Source of the DNA: Microbulbifer harenosus
GTDB taxonomy: Bacteria > Pseudomonadota > Gammaproteobacteria > Pseudomonadales > Cellvibrionaceae
DNA length: 64,000 nt
Assembly: GCF_005771435.1 (NCBI RefSeq)
Contig: NZ_VANI01000004.1
Location: forward strand, 186,001 to 250,000
Direction of reading: 5' to 3'
The translations under genes were made by a program, and so were the position numbers. The notes below the pieces were generated by a model. It was not told the DNA's origin, searched no databases, and saw only the letters and a list, made by a program, of their open reading frames with translations. Every line of letters begins with the position of its first letter. Within the stretch, counting starts at the first letter, position 1. Of the stretch, positions 1 to 8,422 are shown piece after piece.

Positions 1-15
1 CAGATAGCGGGGTGC

Positions 16-753
16 TTACCAGCGCCGGAAACCACAGGTGTCTATATGAAAGCGAATGCCGCTATAGATACCGAGGCCGATGTTCCATTTGCGCCCGTGG
101 CGCTGGTGGATCTTGCGCAACTTTGGCAGTAGCTCCGCGCGGGTGTAATCGGCCTCCGGAATCATGTCCAAACCGCAGAAATGCAGGTGCTTGCTCGACC
201 GCGCGCCGCCCGCTTTGGCATTGTACTTGGGCGTGCGCCAGCCGGAGAGTACTACCACAGGGCCAATTTCGGGGATCACAAAATTTTTAATCACCCGCAG
301 GGTATCCACCATGGTTTTCCAGTCGCGCTCCGGTGGGATTGCGAAGGGGGGCTCGCCGATTTCCTGCCAGTCGCTACCCTGGCGCAGCAGTTCAAACGGC
401 GGCACCACATCCCCGACACCCTTGGTGTCGAGAAAAAATTTCAGCTTTTCAAATTTCTGCCGGTTGTTGCCCTCATCGAGAAATTTTTCAAACGACCCGA
501 CGGAGGCTGCGGAATAGCCTTTGATTTTGAAAACCAGAGGCGCGTCGGGTGCGATGGGTATCCGCTCGGGTTTGGGAACGGGGATATATTCCACCGGACG
601 CACCGCGCGCTCCGCCAGTTCGCGCACTTTTTCCACCGTCAGTACCACGAGTACCAGGGTGCACAGGAGCACCAGTGCAGTGATCCATATCACCCGCCGG
701 CGCTCGATGTGGATGTCGATAAACTCGTGATCCGGACTTTCTTTGATATCCAT
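16..753 (-). CDS. Membrane-anchored M15-type peptidase-like protein (copy A)
   Basis: A 245-residue protein with a short cytoplasmic N-terminus, one membrane segment at about residues 22-41 and a periplasmic C-terminal domain. The last 60 residues carry H189, D196 (HxxxxxxD spacing) and H236 in FHIDTCGF. This is the zinc-ligand pattern of M15 D-Ala-D-Ala carboxypeptidase-like enzymes (Peptidase_M15_3 type), which act on peptidoglycan stem peptides. The protein ends one residue pattern (CGFRRW) identically to its neighbour at 778-1521, 24 nt upstream in the same direction, so the two look like a tandem duplication in one operon. The catalytic role is inferred from the ligands; the true substrate is unknown and it could act on another cell-wall peptide. 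Confidence 0.75.
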   Translation of the reverse strand: MDIKESPDHEFIDIHIERRRVIWITALVLLCTLVLVVLTVEKVRELAERAVRPVEYIPVPKPERIPIAPDAPLVFKIKGYSAASVGSFEKFLDEGNNRQKFEKLKFFLDTKGVGDVVPPFELLRQGSDWQEIGEPPFAIPPERDWKTMVDTLRVIKNFVIPEIGPVVVLSGWRTPKYNAKAGGARSSKHLHFCGLDMIPEADYTRAELLPKLRKIHQRHGRKWNIGLGIYSGIRFHIDTCGFRRW

Positions 754-777
754 GCTGGCAACTACCGGGCTACTCGA

Positions 778-1521
778 TTACCAGCGGCGAAAGCCGCAGG
801 TGTCCACATGAAAGCGCACACCGCTGTAGATGCCGAGCCCCATCTGACTGTCGGGGCCGAGGCGCGCGTGCAGGTTGCGCAGTTCCTCGATCAGTTCACT
901 GCGGCCGATATTGGAGCGGGGTACCAGATCGACACCGCAGAAGGTTCTGTGCTTGCTTTTGTGGGAGCCGCCCGCTTTGCGATTGTAGCTGTCGGTACGA
1001 AAGGCCGAGACGATATCCACGGGGCCGATGGCGGGCACCACCTCGTCGCGGAGTAGCCTCAGGGTGGCGACGATATTCGGCCAGTAGTCCCGCGGCGGGA
1101 TGGCAAAGGGCGGCTCGTCAATGTCGAGCCAGTCGGATCCCTGGCGCAGCAAGCTTTCCGGTTCAATGGCATCCGCCACCCCGGCTTCTTGCAGGAAGCG
1201 CGCAAACTGGTCGAACTTGCGTCGGTTCGCACCGGTGCGCAGGAACGCGTTGAAGCTCGCGGGTGTCGCGACGCGGTAGCCCTTGAGATCCATATAGGGC
1301 TTCTCCCGCGCCTCGAACAGCAGGTAGACCCAAAGCCCGAGCAGCAGCAGTAACAGCAGTGCGGCCACGCCCACCACCACCCACCAGTTGGTCTGTTGAC
1401 TGGGTGAGAGATGATCGTAGCGACGCCTGAATCTGGAGAGTGGATTGCCCGACGGCATGCCCGCTGCCTGTTTGCCCCTGTGGTTTGATCGGAAAGCCGT
1501 GACGGAACACTGGCTCTCCAA
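778..1521 (-). CDS. Membrane-anchored M15-type peptidase-like protein (copy B)
   Basis: A 247-residue paralogue of the gene just downstream. It has one strong membrane segment at about residues 47-68, then a periplasmic region sharing blocks such as LLRQGSDW, PPFAIPP and FHVDTCGFRRW with copy A. Predicted zinc ligands are H191, D198 and H238. The first 21 residues are arginine-rich and poorly conserved with copy A; an internal ATG at 1458 (MPSGNPLSRF) is an equally likely start. The family is expected to cleave peptidoglycan peptides in the periplasm, but neither copy can be tied to a named enzyme from sequence alone. A terminator-like hairpin separates it from pckA, so the pair is transcribed on its own. 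Confidence 0.75.
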   Translation of the reverse strand: MESQCSVTAFRSNHRGKQAAGMPSGNPLSRFRRRYDHLSPSQQTNWWVVVGVAALLLLLLLGLWVYLLFEAREKPYMDLKGYRVATPASFNAFLRTGANRRKFDQFARFLQEAGVADAIEPESLLRQGSDWLDIDEPPFAIPPRDYWPNIVATLRLLRDEVVPAIGPVDIVSAFRTDSYNRKAGGSHKSKHRTFCGVDLVPRSNIGRSELIEELRNLHARLGPDSQMGLGIYSGVRFHVDTCGFRRW

Positions 1522-1557
1522 AAACTATAGCTTTCCGGCGCGGAAACTGTCGGACAC

Positions 1558-1583
1558 AAAAAAGGCGGTCAGAGACCGCCTTT
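1558..1583 (-). terminator. Rho-independent terminator of pckA
   Basis: Read on the minus strand, AAAGGCGGTC pairs with GACCGCCTTT across a 4-5 nt loop, followed by a T-run. It starts about 20 nt after the pckA stop codon, so it should end the pckA transcript before the M15 gene pair. Confidence 0.85.
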
Positions 1584-1602
1584 ATGCTGGATCAGCGCAC
1601 CA

Positions 1603-3150
1603 TCACCCTTTGGGGCCGGCTGCTCTGATTTCGTCGCTGACTGCGAACTTGCCGATGTTGTCGGCAAACAGTGCGGCGAGTTTTTTCGCCGCCGCGTCGT
1701 AGGTTGCAGGATCGGCCCAGGCGTTGCGCGGATTCAGGTAGGACTTGTCCACACCCGGTACTTCCAGCGGGATTTCCAGGTTCATGATGTCCAGGTGCTC
1801 GGTACCGACATTGTCGAGTGCACCGTTCTGGATCGCCGCTACCACCGCGCGGGTGACCGGAATCGGGAAGCGTTTGCCCTTGTCGCCGGAGCCGCCGGTC
1901 CAGCCGGTGTTCACCAGGTAGACTCTGGACCCGAAGCCCTCGATACGCTTCATCAGCAGGTCCGCGTATTCGCGCGGCGCGCGCGGCATGAAGGGAGCGC
2001 CGAAGCAGGTGGAGAAGGTGGGGTTGATGCCCGCTTCCGCACCCAGTTCGGTGGAGCCCACACGGGCGGTGTAACCGGACAGGAAGTGATAAGCGGCCGC
2101 TTCCTTGGACAGGATGGCTACCGGTGGCAGTACGCCGGTCACGTCGCAGGTGAGGAAGATCACGTTCTTCGGTTCGCCGGCGCGGTTCTCGAGCTGACGC
2201 ATTTCCACGTGCTCCAGCGGGTAGGAGCAGCGGCCGTTCTCGGTCAGGCTGGTGTCGTCGTAGTCCGGCACGCCGGCGTCGTCGGTCACCACGTTCTCGA
2301 CAATGGCGCCGAAGCGGATGGCATCCCAGATCACCGGTTCATTCTTCTGGCTCAGGTTGATGGTTTTGGCGTAGCAGCCGCCCTCCATATTGAACACACC
2401 GCCCTTGGCCCAGCCGTGTTCGTCGTCGCCAATCAGGTAGCGTTCCGGGTCCGCGGACAGGGTAGTCTTGCCGGTGCCGGAGAGGCCGAAGAACAGGCAC
2501 ACGTCGCCGTCCTTGCCCACATTGGCCGCGCAGTGCATCGGCATCACGTCTTTTTCCGGCAGCAGGAAGTTCTGCACCGAGAACATGGCCTTTTTCATTT
2601 CGCCGGCGTAGCGCATACCGGCCAGCAGCACCTTGCGGCTGGCAAAGTTGATGATCACGCAGCCCTCGGAGTTGGTGCCGTCGCGGGACGGGTCGCACTC
2701 GAAGTTGGCCGCGTGCAGGATACGCCACTCTTCCTTGCCCTTGGGATTGTACTTTTCGGCGCGGATAAACATGTTGCGGCCGAACAGGTTGTGCCACGCG
2801 GTCTGGGTGGTCACCTTCACGGGAATATAGTGGTCCTCGTCCTGACCCACGTGCAGCTGCTGTACGAAGCTGTCGTGGCTGGCAACATAGTCCTCGACAC
2901 GGCTCCAGAGGGCGTCGAACTTGTCCGCCGGGAAGGGGCGGTTCACGCTTCCCCACTCAATGCTGTCGGCGGTGGACGGCTCCTCCACCACAAAACGGTC
3001 CGCCGGCGAGCGACCGGTGCGCGCACCGGTAACGGCTAACAGAGCACCGGTGTGCGTAAGGTGGCCTTCGCCACGCTGCAGTGCCTGCTCCACCAGTTGC
3101 GCGGCGGAAAGGTTGGAAAATACCTGCACCGTATCGACTTGCTGTGCCAT
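1603..3150 (-). CDS. pckA: Phosphoenolpyruvate carboxykinase (ATP)
   Basis: The product converts oxaloacetate and ATP to phosphoenolpyruvate, CO2 and ADP, the entry step of gluconeogenesis in the cytoplasm. It shows the family hallmarks in order: TGRSPADRF near the N-terminus (substrate-binding arginine region), the kinase loop [11 protein letters not shown] at about residues 221-231, the metal-binding LIGDDEHGW, and NTGWTGGSG near the C-terminus. From the ATG at 3150 the protein is 515 residues, matching Pseudomonas-type PckA; in-frame ATGs at 3165 and 3219 exist, but the extra residues look unlike the family. The gene has its own terminator and a long AT-rich leader. hslO lies upstream, as in enterobacteria where pck and hslO are also neighbours. 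Confidence 0.97.
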   Translation of the reverse strand: MAQQVDTVQVFSNLSAAQLVEQALQRGEGHLTHTGALLAVTGARTGRSPADRFVVEEPSTADSIEWGSVNRPFPADKFDALWSRVEDYVASHDSFVQQLHVGQDEDHYIPVKVTTQTAWHNLFGRNMFIRAEKYNPKGKEEWRILHAANFECDPSRDGTNSEGCVIINFASRKVLLAGMRYAGEMKKAMFSVQNFLLPEKDVMPMHCAANVGKDGDVCLFFGLSGTGKTTLSADPERYLIGDDEHGWAKGGVFNMEGGCYAKTINLSQKNEPVIWDAIRFGAIVENVVTDDAGVPDYDDTSLTENGRCSYPLEHVEMRQLENRAGEPKNVIFLTCDVTGVLPPVAILSKEAAAYHFLSGYTARVGSTELGAEAGINPTFSTCFGAPFMPRAPREYADLLMKRIEGFGSRVYLVNTGWTGGSGDKGKRFPIPVTRAVVAAIQNGALDNVGTEHLDIMNLEIPLEVPGVDKSYLNPRNAWADPATYDAAAKKLAALFADNIGKFAVSDEIRAAGPKG

Positions 3151-3490
3151 TCGCTTATTACCCATGAAAGTTGTATCACTGAAATAAATAGTAGGGGGTG
3201 CCGCCAGATACCGCGACAAGCTTCCGCGCGCGGCATCTGCGGCCAGGCCTCGCGAGCGGGCGCATTATGGCAAACTTCAATTTCTGATCACAGAAAAACA
3301 GAATAAATTTTGATCAAAGACAGCGTTGTCAGGAAAATTTTTAGCGAAATTTCATCGAAATTTATGATGTAGTTTTTTTACTTCATAAATATTGGGAATA
3401 TTGGTGGTTCTGTAGTTTCAACTACAGCGCGAGGAAGGCCAGCGGGAGGGTGGCCGCCGGAGCGGGATCGCATTGGCGGCAGATACAAAA
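3151..3490. promoter_or_regulatory. AT-rich leader/promoter region upstream of pckA
   Basis: There is no gene between the pckA start and the large palindrome beginning at 3491. The stretch at about 3290-3420 is clearly AT-rich compared with its surroundings and contains several TTTT and AAATTT tracts, consistent with the pckA promoter and leader. I cannot place -35/-10 boxes with confidence. It continues into a short GC-rich tract at 3427-3480 with no recognisable feature. Confidence 0.4.
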
Positions 3491-3700
3491 AAGCGCGCCA
3501 ATGGCGTAATGCGGTTCACTTAGCAAAATATCGGGCGAAGGTGGCGATGCCGGGTGCGCTCTTGTGAGACCTTCTGCGAGAGGGACCTCGCAGAAGAGCC
3601 CCCATGGATGGGTCTACGGCGTGTCTCGCAAGAGCGCACCCGGTAGCGGCACCGCCACAGAGCTGCTTAAGTGAGCACCATTACGCCAATGGCGCGCCTT
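3491..3700. repeat. Nested ~210-bp palindromic element (cloverleaf-repeat family, copy 1)
   Basis: Three concentric inverted repeats. Outer arms 3491-3523 and 3664-3700 share GCGCGCC and GGCGTAATG. Middle arms 3541-3570 and 3623-3658 share GGGTGCGCTCTTG and its complement CAAGAGCGCACCC. Inside lie the hairpin CTTCTGCGAG/CTCGCAGAAG (3571-3596) and the core CCCATGGATGGG (3601-3612). The same inner hairpin plus core recurs at 29.0 and 38.5 kb with different outer stems. It fills most of the space between hslO and pckA and would fold strongly as RNA or as extruded DNA. Its function is unknown. Confidence 0.85.
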
Positions 3701-3726
3701 CTGACTGCAGGGGTTGTGTTCGGGGT

Positions 3727-4605
3727 TCAATGCAGGGTGTGTGGTGGAGCGTTGAACAGTGCTTCTATCTTCTCGCGATCGAAACGATAGGTGCGGTTGC
3801 AGAACTGGCAGTCCGCGGTGATCTCCCCGCCCTGCTCCTCCAGCAGGGTGTACACATTCTCCGGTCCCATGGCGATCAGCGCGCGCGCGCTGCGCTCGGG
3901 AGAACAGCTGCACTTGAAGCGGATATTGGCGGTACCGAGGCTCGCGGGTTCCAGTTCGTGGAACAACCGCACCAGCAACTGATCGTGCGGCAGGTTGTGC
4001 AGTTCCTCTGCGGTGACAGTGGCTGCGAGGTGCACCCCAGTCTCCCAGGCATCCGCGTTCTCCGCTTCGCTGGCCGCATTGTTGCCCGGCAGCACCTGCA
4101 GCATGACGCCGCCCACCGTATCCGCACTCGACTCGATCCAGAAGCGGGTCTGCAGTTGTTCGGACTGGGTGAAATAATCCTCCAGGCACTCCGCCAGGGT
4201 ATCTTTTTCCAACGGCACAATGCCCTGATAGCGCTCGCCCTCCTGCGGGTCCACGGTAATCACCAGCGCGCCGCGATTGCCCACCAGCTCGCGCAGGGTT
4301 GCGCCTTCCGGTATTTCCGCACCTTCCGCTACCCGCGCCAGACCGCGCACATCACTGTGGTGCGTGCACTCCGCCACCAGCAGGGGCACGTCGCCTTCGC
4401 CGCGGGCCTGCAGCATCAAAATGCCTTCGAACTTGAGTGTGGTGGAAAGCAGGCAGGCGGCGGCGAGAAACTCGCCCAGCAGGCGCTGCACCGGCGCAGG
4501 CAGCTGGTTGTGCTCAAGCACTTCGCGGTAGGCTTTGGTGAGTGTGACCAATTGGCCGCGAATATCGTGCCTGGAGAAAATGAAGCGTTCCAACTGGTCC
4601 GACAT
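3727..4605 (-). CDS. hslO: Hsp33 redox-regulated chaperone
   Basis: Hsp33 is a cytoplasmic holdase switched on by oxidative unfolding. When its zinc-bound cysteines oxidise, it dimerises and holds unfolded proteins. The protein starts MSDQLERFIFSRHDIRGQLV, typical of the family, so I choose the ATG at 4605 (292 residues); another in-frame ATG lies five codons upstream. The zinc centre is complete: Cys232 and Cys234 in the CSC motif, and Cys266 and Cys269 in CQFC. It lies upstream of pckA and in the same neighbourhood as hslR and yrfG, the order known from E. coli, here interrupted by two extra genes. Confidence 0.95.
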   Translation of the reverse strand: MSDQLERFIFSRHDIRGQLVTLTKAYREVLEHNQLPAPVQRLLGEFLAAACLLSTTLKFEGILMLQARGEGDVPLLVAECTHHSDVRGLARVAEGAEIPEGATLRELVGNRGALVITVDPQEGERYQGIVPLEKDTLAECLEDYFTQSEQLQTRFWIESSADTVGGVMLQVLPGNNAASEAENADAWETGVHLAATVTAEELHNLPHDQLLVRLFHELEPASLGTANIRFKCSCSPERSARALIAMGPENVYTLLEEQGGEITADCQFCNRTYRFDREKIEALFNAPPHTLH

Positions 4606-4764
4606 GACTGAGTGCCTCACGAAAATCTGGGGGTGGCGATTCTAGCAGCCTGCCGGTACCAGGTCTGCTCTGCCACGGAAAAGTCCAGCCGCCCGCCGGG
4701 GCCTGCCGCGCGCGAAAACGACGGTCTTCTATGATAGCGACGATTGCAGTGGCGGGTTGACCGC

Positions 4765-5199
4765 TCAGCCGCAATAGCGGCGGATCTCGGCTTCCAGCTT
4801 CTGGGCCTCCTGCTGCCGCTGGCGCTCGCTGATGGTGGACTCCTGGCCGTTTTCGTCGACGAAATACACCCGCCCCTGAAGTATCTGCAGTTGCCGGCGC
4901 GCGCGCTGGCAGGCGATCTGCTGCTGTTGCAGGCTGCGCGACTGTTGCGATTCCTTGCGCGCGGCGTACTCGCGCTCAATCTCCCGGGAGCGCGAAGTGT
5001 CCGGAAAATCCTGGCGTCGGGTAGGCTCGGCGCCGTTCACCGGTTTCAATTTTCCGTCCAGCGGCTCCGCCTTCGCTGCCGCCGGCGGTCGGTCGCCAAA
5101 GTGGACCTTGCCGTCCGCATCCACCCAGCGATAGAGCTGCTGTGCGTCGGCGTGGATGGCCAGCACACTGCAGGCGATCAACAACACTGCTCGTATCAT
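4765..5199 (-). CDS. Exported DUF4124-domain protein
   Basis: A 144-residue protein with a signal peptide (residues 1-18, cleaved near HADA) followed by YRWVDADGKVHFGDRPP, the typical start of DUF4124. This small domain of unknown role is common in periplasmic proteins of gammaproteobacteria. The remainder (about residues 60-144) is charged and glutamine-rich, probably helical or coiled coil. It contains a second WVD-like strand motif (GRVYFVDENGQE) that looks like a degenerate partial repeat of the domain. It sits between hslO and the HtrA-like protease gene on the same strand, 24 nt after the latter. No enzymatic function can be assigned. Confidence 0.8.
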   Translation of the reverse strand: MIRAVLLIACSVLAIHADAQQLYRWVDADGKVHFGDRPPAAAKAEPLDGKLKPVNGAEPTRRQDFPDTSRSREIEREYAARKESQQSRSLQQQQIACQRARRQLQILQGRVYFVDENGQESTISERQRQQEAQKLEAEIRRYCG

Positions 5200-5223
5200 T
5201 TCCCCTCCCTGGATAATGTCTGC

Positions 5224-6759
5224 TTACTGAACCTGGCCGAGCGCTTCTGCGGTCTCGCGTTCGGCGAGGGTTCCAAACAGCCCTTGCGAGTGGCGCTCGG
5301 GAATCTGGTAAGTCTGCAGGATCAGCGGCTGCTGCTCGCGCGACGCCGCGGTGTCCAGCACCATGCGATAGCCGGAGCTGTCTCTCAGTTCCACAAACTC
5401 CCCTTCGCTGGATTCCATCAACTGCGCGAACTGCAGGAAATCGCGGATCTGCTCGCCGTTGACGCTCTCAATGATCCAGTTTTTCCAGTCGTGATAACCC
5501 AGATTCACCGGCGCCGGCAGCACCTTCAGGGCCACTACCAGTTCCTGTTGCTCCGGGTTCGACCACTGGTTGCGGGCGTAGAGGTACTCGATCGGCGCTT
5601 TGGAGTGCCAGTTGTTGCCCCAGCGTTTGATCAGGTTCATGTTCAGCGGCACAAATACCACGCCGCCGTAGATGTAATAGCGCGGACGCTGGTCGAACTT
5701 CTCCCCCTGCACCAGCGAGCGCGAGGGCGGGGTGGCGGCGAGGGTGATTTTCGCGTTGTGAATCTTGCCGTCGCGGGAAAAGCGCACCGGCAACTCGTCG
5801 CCCACGTGGTGGTGATCCACGGCGTAGTGGTAGTTGGTGCGCTGATTTTCACGCCACTCTATGGTGCGGTCCGCGGCGATGTCGAAGCCGTCCACCTGCA
5901 GCAGTACATCTCCCGCCTTGAGCACCTGCGCCGCTGGCGCATCTTCAAACACCCGCACCACCAGCGCGCCTTCCTGATCTTTCGCCAGACCTGCCGCGGC
6001 CTTCATCGACGGGCTCTCGAGGCTCTGGGTCACAGCGCCGAGTTCGGGGAAACCCTGGTGCACGCCGTCTTCGGCATCTTCCAGCACATGTTCGACCACG
6101 CTCGGCGGCACGAAATAGCCGAGATTCTCGGCGCCGTTGCTGTTGTTGGTCTGCATGGCGACGCCGACGATCTTGCCGTTGGAGATCACCGGGCCGCCGC
6201 TGTTGCCGGGGTTGATGGCGGCGTCGATCTGGCCGGCCATGAGGTAGCTTTCAGCGTGGGCGTAGTACTGGTGCTCGACCCGCGAGAGTACGCCGCGGGT
6301 GATGGACAGGGACTTGCCGCCGATGGGATAGCCGTAGACGGTGACCTCTTCCTGCAGTTCGGGCAGTGTGCCGAAGGCGAGTGGGCGGGTGTCGTCGAAG
6401 AAGGTTTCGTCGTCGACGCTGAGCAGGGCGAGGTCGGCGTCGTGGGAGACGAATTTGACCCGCGCGCGGAATTTCTGCGCGTCGCCGTGACGCTGCACCT
6501 GGATGAAGCTGCCGTCGGCGATGACGTGGGCGTTGGTGAGGATCTGTTTGCCTTTGATGACGGCGCCGGAGCCTGACAGTTGCTGGGCGTTGAGCAGGGC
6601 CCAGGGGTTGAAGTAGTCGGGCGCGGCGGCGGTGGTGTAGATCTTGATGATCGAGCGCTTGAGCTGCTCGTGCTCGCGACTGTCGGCGTGGGCGAGCTGG
6701 GTGCAGCAGAGGATCAGTAGGCCCAGTTTTAACAAGCAGGGTTTCAGCAGGTGTTTCAT
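5224..6759 (-). CDS. Periplasmic HtrA-like trypsin-family serine protease with PDZ-like domain
   Basis: A 511-residue protein starting MKHLLKPCLLK with a signal peptide ending about residue 25. The trypsin-like domain has a full catalytic triad: H78 in LTNAHVIADG, D109 in HDADLALL and S187 in GNSGGP. A PDZ-like segment follows (about residues 255-320, around VLKAGDVLLQVDG), then a long C-terminal extension with a second possible PDZ-like region. S1C-family proteases of this kind degrade or regulate misfolded envelope proteins. The layout resembles DegP-type enzymes with an unusually short linker to the active site and an atypical C-terminus, so I do not give a deg symbol. The gene sits inside an otherwise conserved hslO-hslR heat-shock neighbourhood. 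Confidence 0.88.
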   Translation of the reverse strand: MKHLLKPCLLKLGLLILCCTQLAHADSREHEQLKRSIIKIYTTAAAPDYFNPWALLNAQQLSGSGAVIKGKQILTNAHVIADGSFIQVQRHGDAQKFRARVKFVSHDADLALLSVDDETFFDDTRPLAFGTLPELQEEVTVYGYPIGGKSLSITRGVLSRVEHQYYAHAESYLMAGQIDAAINPGNSGGPVISNGKIVGVAMQTNNSNGAENLGYFVPPSVVEHVLEDAEDGVHQGFPELGAVTQSLESPSMKAAAGLAKDQEGALVVRVFEDAPAAQVLKAGDVLLQVDGFDIAADRTIEWRENQRTNYHYAVDHHHVGDELPVRFSRDGKIHNAKITLAATPPSRSLVQGEKFDQRPRYYIYGGVVFVPLNMNLIKRWGNNWHSKAPIEYLYARNQWSNPEQQELVVALKVLPAPVNLGYHDWKNWIIESVNGEQIRDFLQFAQLMESSEGEFVELRDSSGYRMVLDTAASREQQPLILQTYQIPERHSQGLFGTLAERETAEALGQVQ

Positions 6760-6846
6760 TGCGGCTTCTTGGTTATTCGTTAGGTTTCGGGAGTTTAGCA
6801 CTTCGGTTCGGGGTCTCGGTGCTCTGAATGCCCTTTGGCGGCGTCC

Positions 6847-6961
6847 GGGTGCTGGGTGGGGCTTTCAGGACCGGGCTAGGCGCCCCCCTTCAACCCATAT
6901 ATGGGCGCTGTGGCGCAAACATCCTGTTTGAGACGCTCCTGAAAAGCTCCACCCAGCACCC
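6847..6961. repeat. Cloverleaf palindromic element (copy 2)
   Basis: Outer stem GGGTGCTGGGTGG...CTTTCAGGA (6847-6870) pairs with TCCTGAAAAG...CCACCCAGCACCC (6937-6961). Inside are two small hairpins: CCCATATATGGG (6894-6905) and CAAACATCCTGTTTG (6916-6930). It lies in the 326-bp gene-free space between the HtrA-like gene and hslR, in the opposite orientation to the copy at 7537-7647 on the other side of hslR. Confidence 0.85.
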
Positions 6962-6994
6962 GGCCTTAGCTTCTTTATCTGGCACTTCGTAGCT

Positions 6995-7065
6995 GCTGGA
7001 TCCCGGATCAAGTCCGGGATGACGGGGCTCAGGGTAACGTCATGCCGGGCTTGACCCGGCATCCA
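6995..7065. repeat. Pair of small palindromes, GATCCCGGATCAAGTCCGGGATGACG type
   Basis: Two palindromes face each other: CTGGATCCCGGATCAAGTCC (continuing GGGATGACG) and CGTCATGCCGGGCTTGACCC (continuing GGCATCCAG). Each unit is itself a hairpin (CCCGGAtcaagTCCGGG; GCCGGGcttgaCCCGGC), and the two are inverted copies of one another. This is a widespread class of interspersed bacterial palindrome, usually found between genes; here it lies downstream of hslR. Confidence 0.8.
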
Positions 7066-7085
7066 GTGGGATTGGTACGAATTAA

Positions 7086-7469
7086 TTAGTCCTGGGATTC
7101 GCGAATGAACTTGTGGATCTGTCGGCGCTGCTTTTTGTTGGGACGGTCGCTCTGGATCATTGCGTTATTTGCTTTGCGGTCGGCCGCAAACTGTTCGCGC
7201 TTCGAAATACTTTCTTCCGTCTCCCGATACAGCGTTTGGGCAACGTCGGCACCGCGGCGCTGATCAGAAAGCGCAATGACCTCCACAACTTTCTCATCCC
7301 AACCCTGGCGAATGGTGAGAGTAATTCCCAGCGAAATTTCCTTGCTGGCTTTAATGCGCTGGCCATCCGCGTGAATTTTCCCGCCCTCAATCGCCTGCTT
7401 GGCGAGACTGCGAGTCTTGAAAAATCGCGCGGCCCAGAGCCACTTATCAATACGAACTTTATCCATCAA
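7086..7469 (-). CDS. hslR: Heat-shock protein 15, S4-domain ribosome-recycling factor
   Basis: Hsp15 binds stalled 50S subunits that carry peptidyl-tRNA and helps free the nascent chain. The 127-residue protein begins with an S4 RNA-binding domain: VRIDKWLWAARFFKTRSLA, then the loop AIEGGKIHADG. It ends with a basic tail rich in Lys and Arg (NKKQRRQIHKF), all as in E. coli HslR. It is flanked on both sides by palindromic elements and is isolated from hslO by the HtrA-like and DUF4124 genes, yet still lies next to yrfG as in enterobacteria. Either the first or the second ATG (MMDKV) may be used. Confidence 0.93.
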   Translation of the reverse strand: MMDKVRIDKWLWAARFFKTRSLAKQAIEGGKIHADGQRIKASKEISLGITLTIRQGWDEKVVEVIALSDQRRGADVAQTLYRETEESISKREQFAADRKANNAMIQSDRPNKKQRRQIHKFIRESQD

Positions 7470-7536
7470 CTAAATTTCAAAAAATAAAAATAGCTACGAA
7501 TTTACAAAAACTACGAAGCCTGAATCGTTATGCGAA

Positions 7537-7647
7537 GGTCGGGTGCCGGGCAAGGGTTTTCAGGAGCGTCGCAAACAGGATGTTTGCGCCGCAGCGCCCA
7601 GGGATGGGTTCACAGCGGTCCTGAAAACCCTTGCCCGGTGCCCGGCC
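7537..7647. repeat. Cloverleaf palindromic element (copy 3)
   Basis: Outer stem GGGTGCCGGGCAAGGGTTTT continuing CAGGA (7541-7565) pairs with TCCTGAAAACCCTTGCCCGG continuing TGCCC (7619-7643). Inner hairpin CAAACAGGATGTTTG (7572-7586) and core CCCAGGGATGGG (7597-7608) follow. Compared with copy 2 the inner parts are in reverse order, so copies 2 and 3 form an inverted pair around hslR. It occupies the space between yrfG and hslR. Confidence 0.85.
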
Positions 7648-7682
7648 GCTACTGCAGGTACGACCGGAGCTCCAAAAAAACC

Positions 7683-8339
7683 TCAGAGAACCCCCAAAAT
7701 CTCATCGAAGTCGTGAATCGCGGGGAATTCAGAAATCTCTCGAGCTGGGTGCTTGCTATCCGGCTGGCGGATACACAGCAGATGCGCAATCCCGTAATCC
7801 CGCGCCGCACCGAGCACATGCAGGTTGTCATCCACAAACAGTGTGCGCTCCGGATCGAACGGCTGGCGTTCCTGCAGGGAGTGCCAGAACAGTACACTTT
7901 CCTTCGCATGGCCCAGGTCATGGGAAGAAATAATCTCATCCAGCCACTGATCGATCCCGGTCACCTCAAGCTTGTGCGACAGCCCATCCGGGTGCGCATT
8001 GGTCACCAGCAGCGCGCGCTTGTTCATCTGCCGCAGGCTGCGCAGGAAATTGTCCGTGTGCGGGCGCAGTGCGATGCGGTCCTCAATTTCCCGGTACATC
8101 GCCGCAATATCCATCTTCAGCGCATCGGACCAGTAGCGCAGACAGTACCAATCCAGAGTACCGCGCAACGCATCGGTCATGCGGATCACCAGCTCTCGCG
8201 CCTCCGGCACTGAAATATCGTTCGCCTCCGCATAGCGCAGCGGCAGATGCTCCATCCAGAAATGATTGTCGTAGTGCAGATCCAGCAGCGTGCCGTCCAT
8301 ATCCAACAGCACCGTATCGATCCGGCTCCAATCCAGCAT
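7683..8339 (-). CDS. yrfG: HAD-family GMP/IMP 5'-nucleotidase YrfG
   Basis: A 218-residue HAD-superfamily phosphatase. The nucleophile motif is DMDGT (D13, D15). Motif II is LLVTNAHP, the motif III lysine lies in HAKES, and motif IV is LFVDDN. The YrfG subfamily dephosphorylates purine monophosphates. Assignment rests on the characteristic N-terminus (LDLHYDNHFW, a subfamily signature) and on position next to hslR, which mirrors the E. coli yrfG-hslR-hslO order. Cytoplasmic; no signal or membrane segment. Confidence 0.88.
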   Translation of the reverse strand: MLDWSRIDTVLLDMDGTLLDLHYDNHFWMEHLPLRYAEANDISVPEARELVIRMTDALRGTLDWYCLRYWSDALKMDIAAMYREIEDRIALRPHTDNFLRSLRQMNKRALLVTNAHPDGLSHKLEVTGIDQWLDEIISSHDLGHAKESVLFWHSLQERQPFDPERTLFVDDNLHVLGAARDYGIAHLLCIRQPDSKHPAREISEFPAIHDFDEILGVL

Positions 8340-8422
8340 GACTACCTCGTCAAATAGCCCATGGGCCCGGGCTGTACAAAAAAACGTCGTTCATTATCCA
8401 CCAAGCCCGCGACGTCGACAAA

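Noticed and set aside
4744-6576. Long open frame on the plus strand opposite the HtrA-like gene
   Set aside because: It mirrors a GC-rich coding strand and has no family features; the catalytic triad and signal peptide are on the minus strand.
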